Part shown: piece by piece, positions 26,228 to 34,371 of the stretch
Numbering within the stretch: the stretch's first letter is position 1
How the letters are laid out: every line of letters begins with the position of its first letter
NCBI GenBank assembly: GCA_026125285.1
Contig: JAHCLO010000029.1
Coordinates: forward strand, 1-64,000
Source of the DNA: Verrucomicrobiia bacterium
GTDB taxonomy: Bacteria; Verrucomicrobiota; Verrucomicrobiia; Limisphaerales; JADLHS01
Direction: 5' to 3'
DNA: 64,000 nucleotides
The notes under the pieces: generated by a model
What the model was told of the DNA's origin: nothing
Database searches by the model: none
Seen by the model: only the letters and a program-made list of their open reading frames with translations
Translations under genes and position numbers: made by a program

Positions 26228-27189
26228 ACGAGTTCGAGTTAATTGCACGTCTCACCCGCGCGCTGCCCGGCAACGAAACGGTCGTCGTCGGTTCGGGGGA
26301 CGATTGCGCCGTGCTGGACGTGGGCGCACAAGACCGCCTGCTGCTGTTCAAAACCGACGCAGTGGTCGAGGGGATTCACTTTACCAAGGCCACCCCACCG
26401 CGGAAGATCGGCCGCAAGGCTCTGGCCCGTTGTCTGAGCGACGTCGCGGCGATGGCGGGAACGCCCACCGCGGCCCTGGTCACCCTGGGATTGCCGCCAG
26501 GTTTTGAGGTGTCGTTTGTTGAGGCAATCTACGCCGGCCTCAATGAACTGGCCGCGCAACAAGGCGTGGCCGTGGTCGGCGGCGAGACCACCACCAACCC
26601 GGAGCGCGTGCTTATTTCCGTATCGTTGATTGGCTTTGTCCCCCGCGGAAGATTGTTGCGGCGCTCGGGCGCAAAGCCGGGGGATGCGATTTTTGTGACC
26701 GGCGAACTCGGCGGTTCGCTGGCGGGCAAGCATCTCGATTTCGAGCCGCGTCTGGTTGAGGCGCGGTGGCTGGCCGAGCATTTTCCAATTCACACGCTGA
26801 TGGATGTGAGCGACGGTCTGGCCGGCGATTTGCGTCATATCTTGAACGCCAGCGGCGTCGGGGCCGAGTTGCTGAAGCGCGCCGTTCCCATCAGCCGTGC
26901 CGCCCAACTGGCCGCCAAAGCCGGTGACGCGGCGAAGCCGGCCTTCGCCGCTGCACTGACGGACGGCGAGGATTTTGAGTTGTTGTTCACGACGGCAGGC
27001 CGGCTGGCGATACCCCTGCTGGATGCCTGGAGAAAGCAATTCCCAAAACTTCGTCTGAGTTGCATCGGAAAAATTGTCCCCGGCAAGCAGATCACCATTC
27101 GGGACCAACGCGGCGCGTATCCACTGAATGCCCGCGGTTACGTTCACTTCACACCGGCCAAGTCGCACCTTGCGGACGGAGGGCGTTGA
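26224..27189 (+). CDS. thiL: Thiamine-monophosphate kinase
   Basis: 321 residues from the ATG at 26224. ThiL phosphorylates thiamine monophosphate to thiamine diphosphate using ATP. Landmarks are the N-terminal ELIARLTRAL, the metal-binding GSGDDCAVLD, KTDAVVEGIHFTK, the GRKALARCLSDVAAMAGTP helix, VVGGETTTN and LMDVSDGLAGDLRHI, with TDGEDFELLFT at the end. All expected acidic metal ligands are visible and the length is normal. The same window carries thiE (47184), separated by 20 kb, so thiamine genes are dispersed. Confidence 0.96.
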   Translation: MNEFELIARLTRALPGNETVVVGSGDDCAVLDVGAQDRLLLFKTDAVVEGIHFTKATPPRKIGRKALARCLSDVAAMAGTPTAALVTLGLPPGFEVSFVEAIYAGLNELAAQQGVAVVGGETTTNPERVLISVSLIGFVPRGRLLRRSGAKPGDAIFVTGELGGSLAGKHLDFEPRLVEARWLAEHFPIHTLMDVSDGLAGDLRHILNASGVGAELLKRAVPISRAAQLAAKAGDAAKPAFAAALTDGEDFELLFTTAGRLAIPLLDAWRKQFPKLRLSCIGKIVPGKQITIRDQRGAYPLNARGYVHFTPAKSHLADGGR

Positions 27190-27204
27190 GTTAGAGTCTC
27201 AGCG

Positions 27205-27780
27205 ATGATGAAAACGGTTGAGCATCCACGCATCCCCTTGCGCAGCGCTGAAGTCTGGCCGCTGTCAGTCGCTGCCTATCGCGCGCTGGGTGAGGCAGGC
27301 CTGATTCCCAAGAACACCGAACTGTTGTACGGGTTCGTTTATACGAAGATGTCCAAATCCCCCCTCCACAGCGCGTTGGTGCGTCAGCTCATACGATTGC
27401 TGGAGCAAGCCACATTGTCCGATTGCTTCATTTCCAGCGAGCAACCCATCACCTGCGAGGATTCTGAACCAGAACCGGATGTGGCCGTAGTCAGGGGCCG
27501 GCCGGAAGACTTCTGGCACGAGCATCCGCGCACCGCCGAGTTGGTGATCGAAGTTTGTGTGACCAGCCATGATTACGATCGCTCCAAACTGCGCGCCTAT
27601 GCCAGCGCCGGGGTGAAGGAATGTTGGCTCGTGCTCGGGCCGGAGAAACAGATTGAGGTTCATCGCCAACCCGCCGAGGGCGACTATGTCGAACACACGC
27701 TCCACGGACCGGGTGGTCAATTGAACTGCGCGGCGCTGCCCGGGTTCACCGTGGACATGGAGGCGCTCTTCGTCAAGTGA
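27205..27780 (+). CDS. Uma2-family putative endonuclease (DUF820)
   Basis: 191 residues, a normal length. The family has a PD-(D/E)XK restriction-like fold. Here EPDVAVVRG supplies the Asp, ELVIEVCVTSHDYDRSK supplies the Glu and Lys, and YASAGVKECWLV is the usual following strand. These genes are often present in many copies and may be mobile; their biological role is unsettled. It begins 15 bases after thiL and may be read from the same transcript. Confidence 0.9.
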   Translation: MMKTVEHPRIPLRSAEVWPLSVAAYRALGEAGLIPKNTELLYGFVYTKMSKSPLHSALVRQLIRLLEQATLSDCFISSEQPITCEDSEPEPDVAVVRGRPEDFWHEHPRTAELVIEVCVTSHDYDRSKLRAYASAGVKECWLVLGPEKQIEVHRQPAEGDYVEHTLHGPGGQLNCAALPGFTVDMEALFVK

Positions 27781-27865
27781 GCCTTCAGCCCACAACCCGT
27801 CACTTGGTTGAGCTACAACTGTCCACCGACTCGCGACCACAACGGCGAATCGTTGCCGTGTGAGC

Positions 27866-28351
27866 ATGGCCTTGGTCATTTCCCATAGCCCCGCGGAGAC
27901 CGAGGCGCTCGGCGAACGTTGGGGCCGTGAGGCGCAAGTCGGATGGCTCATCGGACTGTCTGGCGATCTTGGCGCGGGCAAGACGCAGTTGGTGAAAGGC
28001 CTTGCGCGCGGACTTGGTGTCACCACGCGGGTTCATTCGCCGACCTTCACGCTCCTGAACGAATATCGCGGCGGGCGGTTGCGCTTGTTTCATCTCGATT
28101 TGTACCGGCTCGAAACGCCGCAACAAATCATCCGCGCCGGCTTGGAGGAATACTTGCGACCGGACGGCGTGACGGTGATTGAGTGGGCGGAACGCTGGCT
28201 GGGCGAACGGCATCCGCGGTCCGAGTCGTCAGTACCCGCCAACTTCAACCCACCACCTGGTTCCGCCGCATACGTGAGGCTGCGGCGCGTGCAGATCGAG
28301 GTGCTGAGTGACACCGACCGGCGAATCACCTATGAAGATTCTGGCGTTTGA
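27866..28351 (+). CDS. tsaE: tRNA threonylcarbamoyladenosine biosynthesis ATPase TsaE
   Basis: 161 residues from the ATG at 27866 (a GTG lies 6 bases upstream). The P-loop GDLGAGKTQLVKGLARGL, switch-like SPTFTLLNEY and LFHLDLYRL motifs, and VTVIEWAERW are all typical. TsaE works with TsaB and TsaD to make t6A at position 37 of ANN-decoding tRNAs. The last 40 residues (from PRSESSVP) are a longer and less conserved tail than usual. It overlaps tsaB by 20 bases. Confidence 0.95.
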   Translation: MALVISHSPAETEALGERWGREAQVGWLIGLSGDLGAGKTQLVKGLARGLGVTTRVHSPTFTLLNEYRGGRLRLFHLDLYRLETPQQIIRAGLEEYLRPDGVTVIEWAERWLGERHPRSESSVPANFNPPPGSAAYVRLRRVQIEVLSDTDRRITYEDSGV

Positions 28352-29000
28352 GTTTTCGTCGCCGCAACGCAGCGTAGCGGTGATAACCGGCGGGCCATCC
28401 TCGCGACCAACGGTTGCGGAGGTCATAGAAACCGCGTCCGGCCACGTCATGAAACCGTTGGGCATGGTGGATGAAGCCTTGACGCAAGCGGGCTTGGCGC
28501 GCGAGCAGATTGAAAGCCTGGCGATCGGACTGGGGCCCGGTTCGTACACGGGAATCCGCCTCGCGATTGCACTGGCGCAGGGCTGGCAGCTTGCGATGGG
28601 CATCAAGCTGCTTGGCATCAGCAGCGCGGATTGTATCGCCGCGCAAGCCCAGGCGGAGGGTTTCACGGGCAGATGCTGCGTGATCGTTGATGCGCAGCGC
28701 GAAGAGTTTTATGCCGCCAGTTATGAGCTTCAGGCGGAGGCGCGACGCACGATCACTCCGCTGCAACTGGTCACGCTCGCGGAAGTGCGCCAGCGCGAAC
28801 ACGCCGGGGAACTGTTGATCGGTCCCGAAGTCAACCGCTGGTTCCCCGCGGGGTGCGTCGTCTTTCCGCGCGCCGCCATGTTGGGGCAATTGGGACTGGG
28901 GCAAACGGACTTTGTGGCGGGCGATAAACTGGAGCCGATTTATCTGCGGGAAGCGCGCTTTGTCAAAGCCCCACCGGCGCGCCATGAGCGGAACACTTAG
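28332..29000 (+). CDS. tsaB: tRNA threonylcarbamoyladenosine biosynthesis scaffold TsaB
   Basis: 222 residues from the ATG at 28332, inside the end of tsaE. Landmarks of this ASKHA-fold protein are ILAFEFSSPQRSVAV, the conserved GLGPGSYTGIRLAIALAQGW and VIVDAQREEFYAA. The usual IDTS motif is changed to FEFSS, as in some other TsaB proteins that have lost nucleotide binding. It forms the TsaBDE complex with TsaE from the upstream gene. The 3' end overlaps the convergent ispE by four bases, so the two transcripts run into each other with no terminator space. Confidence 0.94.
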   Translation: MKILAFEFSSPQRSVAVITGGPSSRPTVAEVIETASGHVMKPLGMVDEALTQAGLAREQIESLAIGLGPGSYTGIRLAIALAQGWQLAMGIKLLGISSADCIAAQAQAEGFTGRCCVIVDAQREEFYAASYELQAEARRTITPLQLVTLAEVRQREHAGELLIGPEVNRWFPAGCVVFPRAAMLGQLGLGQTDFVAGDKLEPIYLREARFVKAPPARHERNT

Positions 29001-29878
29001 CTGGCCTGCACCCCCACGGCGGCGGTCCAACAGGCGGCACCGAATCGGGCCTTGAACGATTCGGCCAGCGTCTCCGCTGCCGGCAAGTTGGGAACGAGGG
29101 CAAAGGTCGTGGAACCACTGCCGGACATCAACGTGGCGGTGACTCCGTGAGCATGCAGAAACTCTTGGAACAAGGCCAGCAACGGATATTTCTCATGCAC
29201 CGGCGCTTCGAGGGAATTGTAGAACTCCGCCGCCGCCTCTGACACCTCGCCGGTTTGGAGCAATGCCACGAGCTTCCGGGCCCGTCCCGGCTTGCCATTC
29301 AGGGCTGCGGGAAAACGGGCCAGATTCTGGTAGGCCCAAGCGGTGGGGACACCAAAACCGGGGTGGATCAGCAGCCACGCCATTCCACGCAATCCCGGAA
29401 AGAAGTCGAGCGGCTGGATGTATTCGCCGCGTCCCGTGGCCATCGCCGGCTGCGCTTGCAGGAAGAACGGAACGTCCGAGCCGAGCGCCGCGGCCATTTC
29501 GTGCAGTTGCTGTGGCGCCAGGGGACCACCAAACAATTCGTTCAGACCCTGCAACGTCGTGGCGGCATTGCTGCTGCCGCCGCCCAAGCCGGCTGCCAGG
29601 GGAATTCGCTTTTCGAGCTGAATCTTCACGCCTGCCTGAATTCGCGCCGCTTGGAAAAATAAGCTTGCGGCACGATGCACCAGGTTCTCCGGGCCGACGG
29701 GAAGGCTCGCATCACTGCAAGTCAATTCCAGGCCATGCCCACACCGTTCAAATGAAAGGCGGTCGCATACCCTCACCGGATGCATGACGGTTTCCAGTTC
29801 GTGAAAACCGTCGGCCCGCCGGCCGAGGATGTTCAACAGCAGGTTGACTTTGCAGGGTGAGTCTTTTTCCAAAGTCAT
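28997..29878 (-). CDS. ispE: 4-diphosphocytidyl-2-C-methyl-D-erythritol kinase
   Basis: 293 residues, a GHMP kinase of the MEP isoprenoid pathway. The N-terminal CKVNLLLNILGRRADGFHEL motif, the ATP loop PLAAGLGGGSSNAA, GSDVPFFLQ and the C-terminal MSGSGSTTFAL are all present. Length and motif order are standard. It is convergent with tsaB and overlaps it by four bases. Confidence 0.96.
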   Translation of the reverse strand: MTLEKDSPCKVNLLLNILGRRADGFHELETVMHPVRVCDRLSFERCGHGLELTCSDASLPVGPENLVHRAASLFFQAARIQAGVKIQLEKRIPLAAGLGGGSSNAATTLQGLNELFGGPLAPQQLHEMAAALGSDVPFFLQAQPAMATGRGEYIQPLDFFPGLRGMAWLLIHPGFGVPTAWAYQNLARFPAALNGKPGRARKLVALLQTGEVSEAAAEFYNSLEAPVHEKYPLLALFQEFLHAHGVTATLMSGSGSTTFALVPNLPAAETLAESFKARFGAACWTAAVGVQAS

Positions 29879-29948
29879 GAGAACTCGTCAGGATGAACGG
29901 CGGCTTCAGGCTTCAGGCTTCGGGGCGTTCGCGCGTGTCAGGCTCAAC

Positions 29949-29980
29949 AAAAAGCGCGCCAACGGAAACCGTCGGCGCGC
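29949..29980 (-). terminator. Intrinsic terminator after the TIGR04073-like gene
   Basis: Arms GCGCGCC (29954-29960) and GGCGCGC (29974-29980), extended by four more pairs around one mismatch, close a 3-base loop. On the minus strand the stem is followed by TTTTT (29953-29949). It sits 25 bases after the stop at 30005. Confidence 0.75.
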
Positions 29981-30004
29981 GGTGAAAACGAACCTGCGTT
30001 CCGG

Positions 30005-30445
30005 TCAGTTGTCGAAAATCCGGAAGCGGCTGCCAGGAATGAATGGGGCGACGTCGCCCCCGCTGAAGCCGATTGAGGCATCGGTTGCGAACGCCGAGTC
30101 CGACAGCAACCGCGGCCGGTAATTGTCCGGATAAATCGGCTCGGGCGTCAGGTAATCCGTGGCAATGGGATCATAGGAGGGAAATGGGAACGTGATGATC
30201 TCATACAAACCGATTCCCGTCCGCGCCAGGGTGCGGTTCATGCCCCGAACCAAGCCGGTGGTGTAGGCGCGATCCGGTGATTCAAACAATGCAGTTTGTT
30301 CCATGGTGCGGCGGACTTCCGAGCCGCGCACGATTTCGTAGAAGTTGTTCATGCCGCGGCCGAGCTTTTTTTCGGGGCCGGCACATCCGGAAGCCAACAC
30401 GCCGAGCAGCAGAACCGTGCCGAGGAAGGATGCAGATTTTCGCAT
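30005..30445 (-). CDS. TIGR04073-like exosortase-associated lipoprotein
   Basis: 146 residues with a lipobox LGVLASGC (Cys about residue 21), so it should be a lipoprotein. The mature part reads KKLGRGMNNFYEIVRGSEVR, then GLVRGMNRTLARTGIGLYEI and TFPFPSYDP. This pattern fits a family (TIGR04073) that occurs in genomes with exosortase protein-sorting systems. Function unknown. It has its own intrinsic terminator. No exosortase gene lies in the window. Confidence 0.72.
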   Translation of the reverse strand: MRKSASFLGTVLLLGVLASGCAGPEKKLGRGMNNFYEIVRGSEVRRTMEQTALFESPDRAYTTGLVRGMNRTLARTGIGLYEIITFPFPSYDPIATDYLTPEPIYPDNYRPRLLSDSAFATDASIGFSGGDVAPFIPGSRFRIFDN

Positions 30446-30524
30446 AACGTTCTCTATTTGCTGGAGACGTTAGCGTGATCTCCAGCGATGTAAAGCGTGT
30501 TTTCCGCCCGTCACCGGCTTTTTC

Positions 30525-31295
30525 TCACAGGCCGGTGGGGTGGTCCAGAAACGTCCACGGCACTTTGAAGGTGCGCGCCAGATGCGCCGCCAGCGCCTTC
30601 ACCCCGAAGGTCTCGGTGGCGTAGTGGCCACCGTACAGCACATTGACCCCGAGGTCCTCCGCTTTCGCGTAGGTCCAGTGCGGGCCTTCGCCCGTGATGA
30701 AGGTGTCCACACCTTCAGTGGCGGCCAGTTTCAAATCACCGCCTGCGCCCCCCGTCACCACGCCGATGCGCTGGCAGACCGCGGGTCCACCGGGAATCAC
30801 CCGCGGCTCCGCGCCCGTCGCACGGTGCAGCCGCCTGCTCAATTCCAACCGCGAAAGGCGCGTGGTGGTTTGGAAGCCCAGGAACTGATCGTGGGTGAAA
30901 AAGAAAGGCCGCAACCGCCGCAAGCCCAACGCCGCGCAGAGCTGGACGTTGTTACCCAGTTTGGGATGCGCGTCCAGCGGCAGGTGCGAACTGTAAACGG
31001 CCATGTCGTGATCCAGCAGATGCCGCAACAATTCATACTTGCGCCCCGTCCACGGGTGCGATGGAGACCAAAAGAGTCCGTGATGCACAACCAGCAAATC
31101 CGCCCCGGCGGCAATGGCAAGCTTCACCGTGGCCAGACTGGCGTCCACCGTCGCGGCAATGCGTGTCACTTTGCCGGAGTTCTGCACCTGCAACCCGTTC
31201 GCCGCGCCGTCATAGTCCTTGACGGCATTGGTGCGCAACAAACGGTCGCAGTGTTTTACAATGGCTTGAAGCGAAGCTTTCGGCATGGCCCGCAT
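30525..31295 (-). CDS. Nif3-like dinuclear metal centre protein
   Basis: 256 residues. The Nif3/DUF34 landmarks are YDGAANGLQVQ, the metal-binding DLLVVHHGLFW, VYSSHLPLDAHPKLGNN, GGAGGDLKLAATEGVDTFIT and VLYGGHYATETFGV. His and Glu ligands of the two-metal site are all present. The reaction of the family is not firmly established, although GTP cyclohydrolase I-like or NIF3 metal-hydrolase roles have been proposed. The ATG at 31295 is preceded by GGAGG at 10-base spacing; an internal ATG at 31286 is the alternative. It lies 72 bases after hisD on the same strand. Confidence 0.93.
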   Translation of the reverse strand: MRAMPKASLQAIVKHCDRLLRTNAVKDYDGAANGLQVQNSGKVTRIAATVDASLATVKLAIAAGADLLVVHHGLFWSPSHPWTGRKYELLRHLLDHDMAVYSSHLPLDAHPKLGNNVQLCAALGLRRLRPFFFTHDQFLGFQTTTRLSRLELSRRLHRATGAEPRVIPGGPAVCQRIGVVTGGAGGDLKLAATEGVDTFITGEGPHWTYAKAEDLGVNVLYGGHYATETFGVKALAAHLARTFKVPWTFLDHPTGL

Positions 31296-31367
31296 AGATT
31301 ACGCGCCTCCGCAAGCCGCGGACGAGAAAAATGCAGCGGCTCGGCGCAGTGATGGGCGCCGACCGCG

Positions 31368-32660
31368 TCAGTTGACTCTGACCACCGCTGACTTGCCGTG
31401 CGCACCCAAGCCCTCCAGTTCGGCAAACTTCTTTACAGCGGGCAGCGCCTTCTTGAGTGAAGCGCGATTGTATTCCACCACACTGGTGCGGCGCTGGAAC
31501 TGATCCACCGTCAGCCCAGCAAACGACACCCCGGCACCGCCCGTGGGCAAAGTGTGGCTGGGACCAGCCACATAATCCCCCAACACGGTCGGCGACCACG
31601 GGCCCAGGAAAATCGCTCCTGCCGTCGTGATGGCTTCCGACACTTTGCGCGCCCTGCGCGTCATCACTTCGCAATGCTCGGGCGCAAGCTGATTCACCAG
31701 CGCCACGGCGTCGGCCAGCGTGCTCACCTGGATGAGCCACGCGTTGTCGTCCAAGGCGCGTCGGATGAACTCGCGTCGCGCCAGCTTCGGCAACTGTTTC
31801 GCAATTTCTCTTTCCACCGCTTTGAGGACTTTGCCTGAAGTTGTCACCAACCACACGCGCTCGTGGCCCGAACCGTGTTCCGCCTGCGCCAGCAAATCGG
31901 CCGCGGCGAATTTTGGATTCGCGGTGTCGTCCGCCAGCACCAGCACCTCGCTCGGACCGGGCAACAGATCAATGGCCACGTGACCGACCAGCAGACGCTT
32001 GGCGGTGACGACGTACGCGTTGCCCGGGCCGAAGATCTTTTGCACACGGCCAAGGGTGTTGGTGCCGTAAGCCATCGCCGCTATCGCCTGGGCACCACCG
32101 ATGCGGTAAATCTCGGTTGCGCCCGCCGCCCGCGCCGCGAAGAGGAGCGCGGCGTTGATCGCCCCGTCCTTGCCACACGGCGTGCAAACCACGATCTCCC
32201 GGCAGCCCGCCACTTTGGCGAGCGTGACGGTCATCAACGCGGTGGAAACCAGCGGCGCCGTGCCGCCCGGGATGTAAACCCCCACGCGCTGGAATGGATC
32301 AAACTTCTCACCTACTGTCGCGCCGTGCGAATTGCGCGCGGACCACGCTCTGCGCAGTGACTTCCGGGCAAAGTTGGCAATGTTCTTCTCCGCCCCGGCC
32401 ACGGCTGCGCGGAAGGAGTCGTCCGCTTTGAGCGACGCGGTCAGTAATTCAGCTTGCGCGACCGCAAACCGCTCGGCCGTCAGCTTCGCGCCATCGAACC
32501 GCTCGGTCAGTTCGATTAGCGCTTCGTCGCCCCGCGCACGCACGTCGTCCAGGATGGCGCGGGTGCGTTCCTCGATAAGTGGGTCAAACAAGCTGGAAGG
32601 CGCGGTGATTTCGCGCAGGCGCCTGGCGAAATCCGCGTCCGTGTGGCGGGTCACTCTCAT
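31368..32660 (-). CDS. hisD: Histidinol dehydrogenase
   Basis: 430 residues, full length. HisD carries out the last two NAD-dependent oxidations of histidine synthesis. Signatures include FQRVGVYIPGGTAPLVSTAL, IYRIGGAQAIAAMAYGT, KIFGPGNAYV, LLPGPSEVLVLADDTANP, QAEHGSGHE (zinc site) and QLAPEHCEVM. The final GPSHTLPTGGAG and SFAGLTVDQF also match. It is not next to other his genes, so the pathway is scattered in this genome. Confidence 0.97.
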   Translation of the reverse strand: MRVTRHTDADFARRLREITAPSSLFDPLIEERTRAILDDVRARGDEALIELTERFDGAKLTAERFAVAQAELLTASLKADDSFRAAVAGAEKNIANFARKSLRRAWSARNSHGATVGEKFDPFQRVGVYIPGGTAPLVSTALMTVTLAKVAGCREIVVCTPCGKDGAINAALLFAARAAGATEIYRIGGAQAIAAMAYGTNTLGRVQKIFGPGNAYVVTAKRLLVGHVAIDLLPGPSEVLVLADDTANPKFAAADLLAQAEHGSGHERVWLVTTSGKVLKAVEREIAKQLPKLARREFIRRALDDNAWLIQVSTLADAVALVNQLAPEHCEVMTRRARKVSEAITTAGAIFLGPWSPTVLGDYVAGPSHTLPTGGAGVSFAGLTVDQFQRRTSVVEYNRASLKKALPAVKKFAELEGLGAHGKSAVVRVN

Positions 32661-32767
32661 GGGCCGAGGCTAGGGCAAGCGGACCGGAAAGTCAAAATGG
32701 GCACGGCTTCGACACTCGAGAAGTTTTTGGGCTTTCGTTGGCTTGAACTGATCTTGATATTCACGTC

Positions 32768-33472
32768 ATGCAGAACCCAATCATCGCGGCGCTGGATGTG
32801 CCCACGGTCGAGCAGGCCCTCGCTTTGGCCCGCGAAATCGCCCCGGCAGTCGGCGCGTTCAAAATCGGCAGCGAACTGTTCACCGCCGCCGGGCCGGACA
32901 TCGTCCGCCGCCTGCGCGAGACGGGCGCTTCGGTTTTTCTCGATTTGAAATTTCACGACATCCCCAACACCGTCGCCAAAGCCGTGGCGTCGGCCACGCG
33001 GCTCGACGTGCAAATCCTGACGATTCATACGTGTGGCGGGCTGGCCATGATGCGCGCGGCCGAGGAATCCGCGCAACGGACGGCCCTGCAATCAGGCCGT
33101 AACGCACCGCTGGTACTGGGGGTAACGGTGCTGACCAGTCACGACGCCAACACGCTGGCCGAGATTGGCTGCGAAGCCAACGTGGGCCGGCAGGTGGAGC
33201 GCCTCGCGCAACTCGCCGTCCAGGCAGGTCTGCGCGGATTGGTCTGTTCCCCGCTTGAAATCGTGCAACTGCGTCAACTGCTGCCAGCGAACATTCAACT
33301 CGTCACACCCGGCATCCGCACTGGCGCCGAGCAGGCCGACGATCAGAAACGCACCTTGACGCCACGCGAAGCCATGCAGGCTGGCGCCAACTGGCTGGTC
33401 GTCGGACGGCCCATCTACGCGGCATCACTTCCGCGCGCGGCGGCGGAAGCCATCCTGGCTTCGCTGAATTGA
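32768..33472 (+). CDS. pyrF: Orotidine-5'-phosphate decarboxylase
   Basis: 234 residues; the last step of UMP synthesis. The catalytic charged network is in FLDLKFHDIPNTVA, with IIAALDVPTVEQALAL at the start and VTPGIRTGAEQADDQKR, then GANWLVVGRPIY at the phosphate site. Length and motif order fit the short bacterial form. It starts 107 bases from the divergent hisD. Confidence 0.97.
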   Translation: MQNPIIAALDVPTVEQALALAREIAPAVGAFKIGSELFTAAGPDIVRRLRETGASVFLDLKFHDIPNTVAKAVASATRLDVQILTIHTCGGLAMMRAAEESAQRTALQSGRNAPLVLGVTVLTSHDANTLAEIGCEANVGRQVERLAQLAVQAGLRGLVCSPLEIVQLRQLLPANIQLVTPGIRTGAEQADDQKRTLTPREAMQAGANWLVVGRPIYAASLPRAAAEAILASLN

Positions 33473-33480
33473 ACTCGCGG

Positions 33481-33606
33481 GGTGGGTTCCCGAATGAATG
33501 GTTTCTGCCACGCCGCCGCGTGTTGGAGAACCCGCCCACCCCAAACGAAACCGAACCGCCGTCGGGCAACACGAAAGTGTTGGAAGACAATCTGGCGACA
33601 GCATGA
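33481..33606 (+). pseudogene. Remnant of a small protein paralogous to the gene at 34154
   Basis: Right after the pyrF stop, the frame through 33481 ends with LENPPTPNETEPPSGNTKVL, then EDNLATA and a stop at 33606. This nearly repeats the end of the 51-residue protein at 34154 (LENTPAENEAEPPSG, then EDNLATA). No usable start codon is visible, so it looks like a truncated duplicate. A 14-base direct repeat (GAGGCTGAACTTGC, at about 33605-33618 and 33620-33633) follows it. Confidence 0.55.
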
Positions 33607-33669
33607 GGCTGAACTTGCAGAGGCTGAACTTGCCGTTGCAACCCATGCCGACGCGCGTAGAATAGAGCC

Positions 33670-33852
33670 ATGAGCAAAAGTGCCACTCTCAACGGTCACG
33701 AGGCGCAATACGAAGCGCAGGCCAAACATTATCTGGCCGAGACGCAGAAGATTCTCCGCCAGCTCGCAAGGGAGCGGCAGCGGTCTGCCCGCCGCACTCG
33801 CTCACAAGCCAATCTGCTCCACGAAGTAAAAGAAATCCTCTACGGCAAATAG
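33670..33852 (+). CDS. Small basic helical protein, unknown function
   Basis: 60 residues (MSKSATLNGHEAQYEAQAKH at the start), rich in Gln, Arg, Glu and Lys with a heptad-like pattern, so a single long helix or coiled coil is likely. It sits three bases before the next reading frame and begins a run of very small genes leading to the SDH proteinase. I do not recognise the family. Confidence 0.45.
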   Translation: MSKSATLNGHEAQYEAQAKHYLAETQKILRQLARERQRSARRTRSQANLLHEVKEILYGK

Positions 33853-33855
33853 GCC

Positions 33856-34109
33856 ATGTGGAAAACTCTTTCCGGCTGGCTGTTCGCAGTCTTCAACATG
33901 TCGCGAGAGTTACAGGAACATCGCGTGCCATTCGTCAGTTGGAAGAGCGCACGCGCAACATCGATGAAGCCATCAAACTGCTGGCGCAGGAACAGCGCCA
34001 CAGCCGGGAACTGGAATCCGCCGAACGCGAGAAACTACTCCTGCGGCTGCAAACCGAAGTGGCAAAGTTGAAAGCACTGCCTGCGCCGGGCGGAAAACGC
34101 TGCAAGTGA
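33856..34109 (+). pseudogene. Frameshifted small coiled-coil membrane protein
   Basis: The ATG at 33856, three bases after the previous stop, gives MWKTLSGWLFAVFNMSRELQ and EHR, a membrane-like helix. The frame then loses sense, while the next frame continues with AIRQLEERTRNIDEAIKLLA and a coiled coil to the stop at 34109. Restoring one base near 33925-33932 joins them into one protein of about 84 residues. Either the gene is broken or the sequence has an error there. A complete frame from 33858 also exists but replaces the natural-looking N-terminus with unconvincing sequence. Confidence 0.5.
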
Positions 34110-34153
34110 TCCGAGCTAACGCGACCTCGCTGCAATTGCAGACCGAAGCGGAC

Positions 34154-34309
34154 ATGAGCAAAGCCATCCACGAAACCGGCCACACGCCGGTGCAACGGGA
34201 TACGTTTTACGAACCCATCCGCGCGCTGGAGAACACACCCGCTGAGAACGAAGCCGAACCGCCGTCGGGCAAATCGAAGGTGATGGAAGATAATCTGGCG
34301 ACGGCGTGA
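34154..34309 (+). CDS. Small acidic protein, unknown function
   Basis: 51 residues from the ATG at 34154 (MSKAIHETGHTPVQRDTFYE). The C-terminus, with EAEPPSGKSKVMEDNLATA, is shared with a remnant 700 bases upstream, which supports real coding. A GTG at 34106 in the same frame would add 16 residues and overlap the upstream stop. Probably disordered. It lies 62 bases before the SDH proteinase gene. Confidence 0.45.
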   Translation: MSKAIHETGHTPVQRDTFYEPIRALENTPAENEAEPPSGKSKVMEDNLATA

Positions 34310-34371
34310 GGCGCTCACTGCTCGACCAATTGCTCAATTGACGCGGATTCTGCTTTCAATAAACTTCACCC

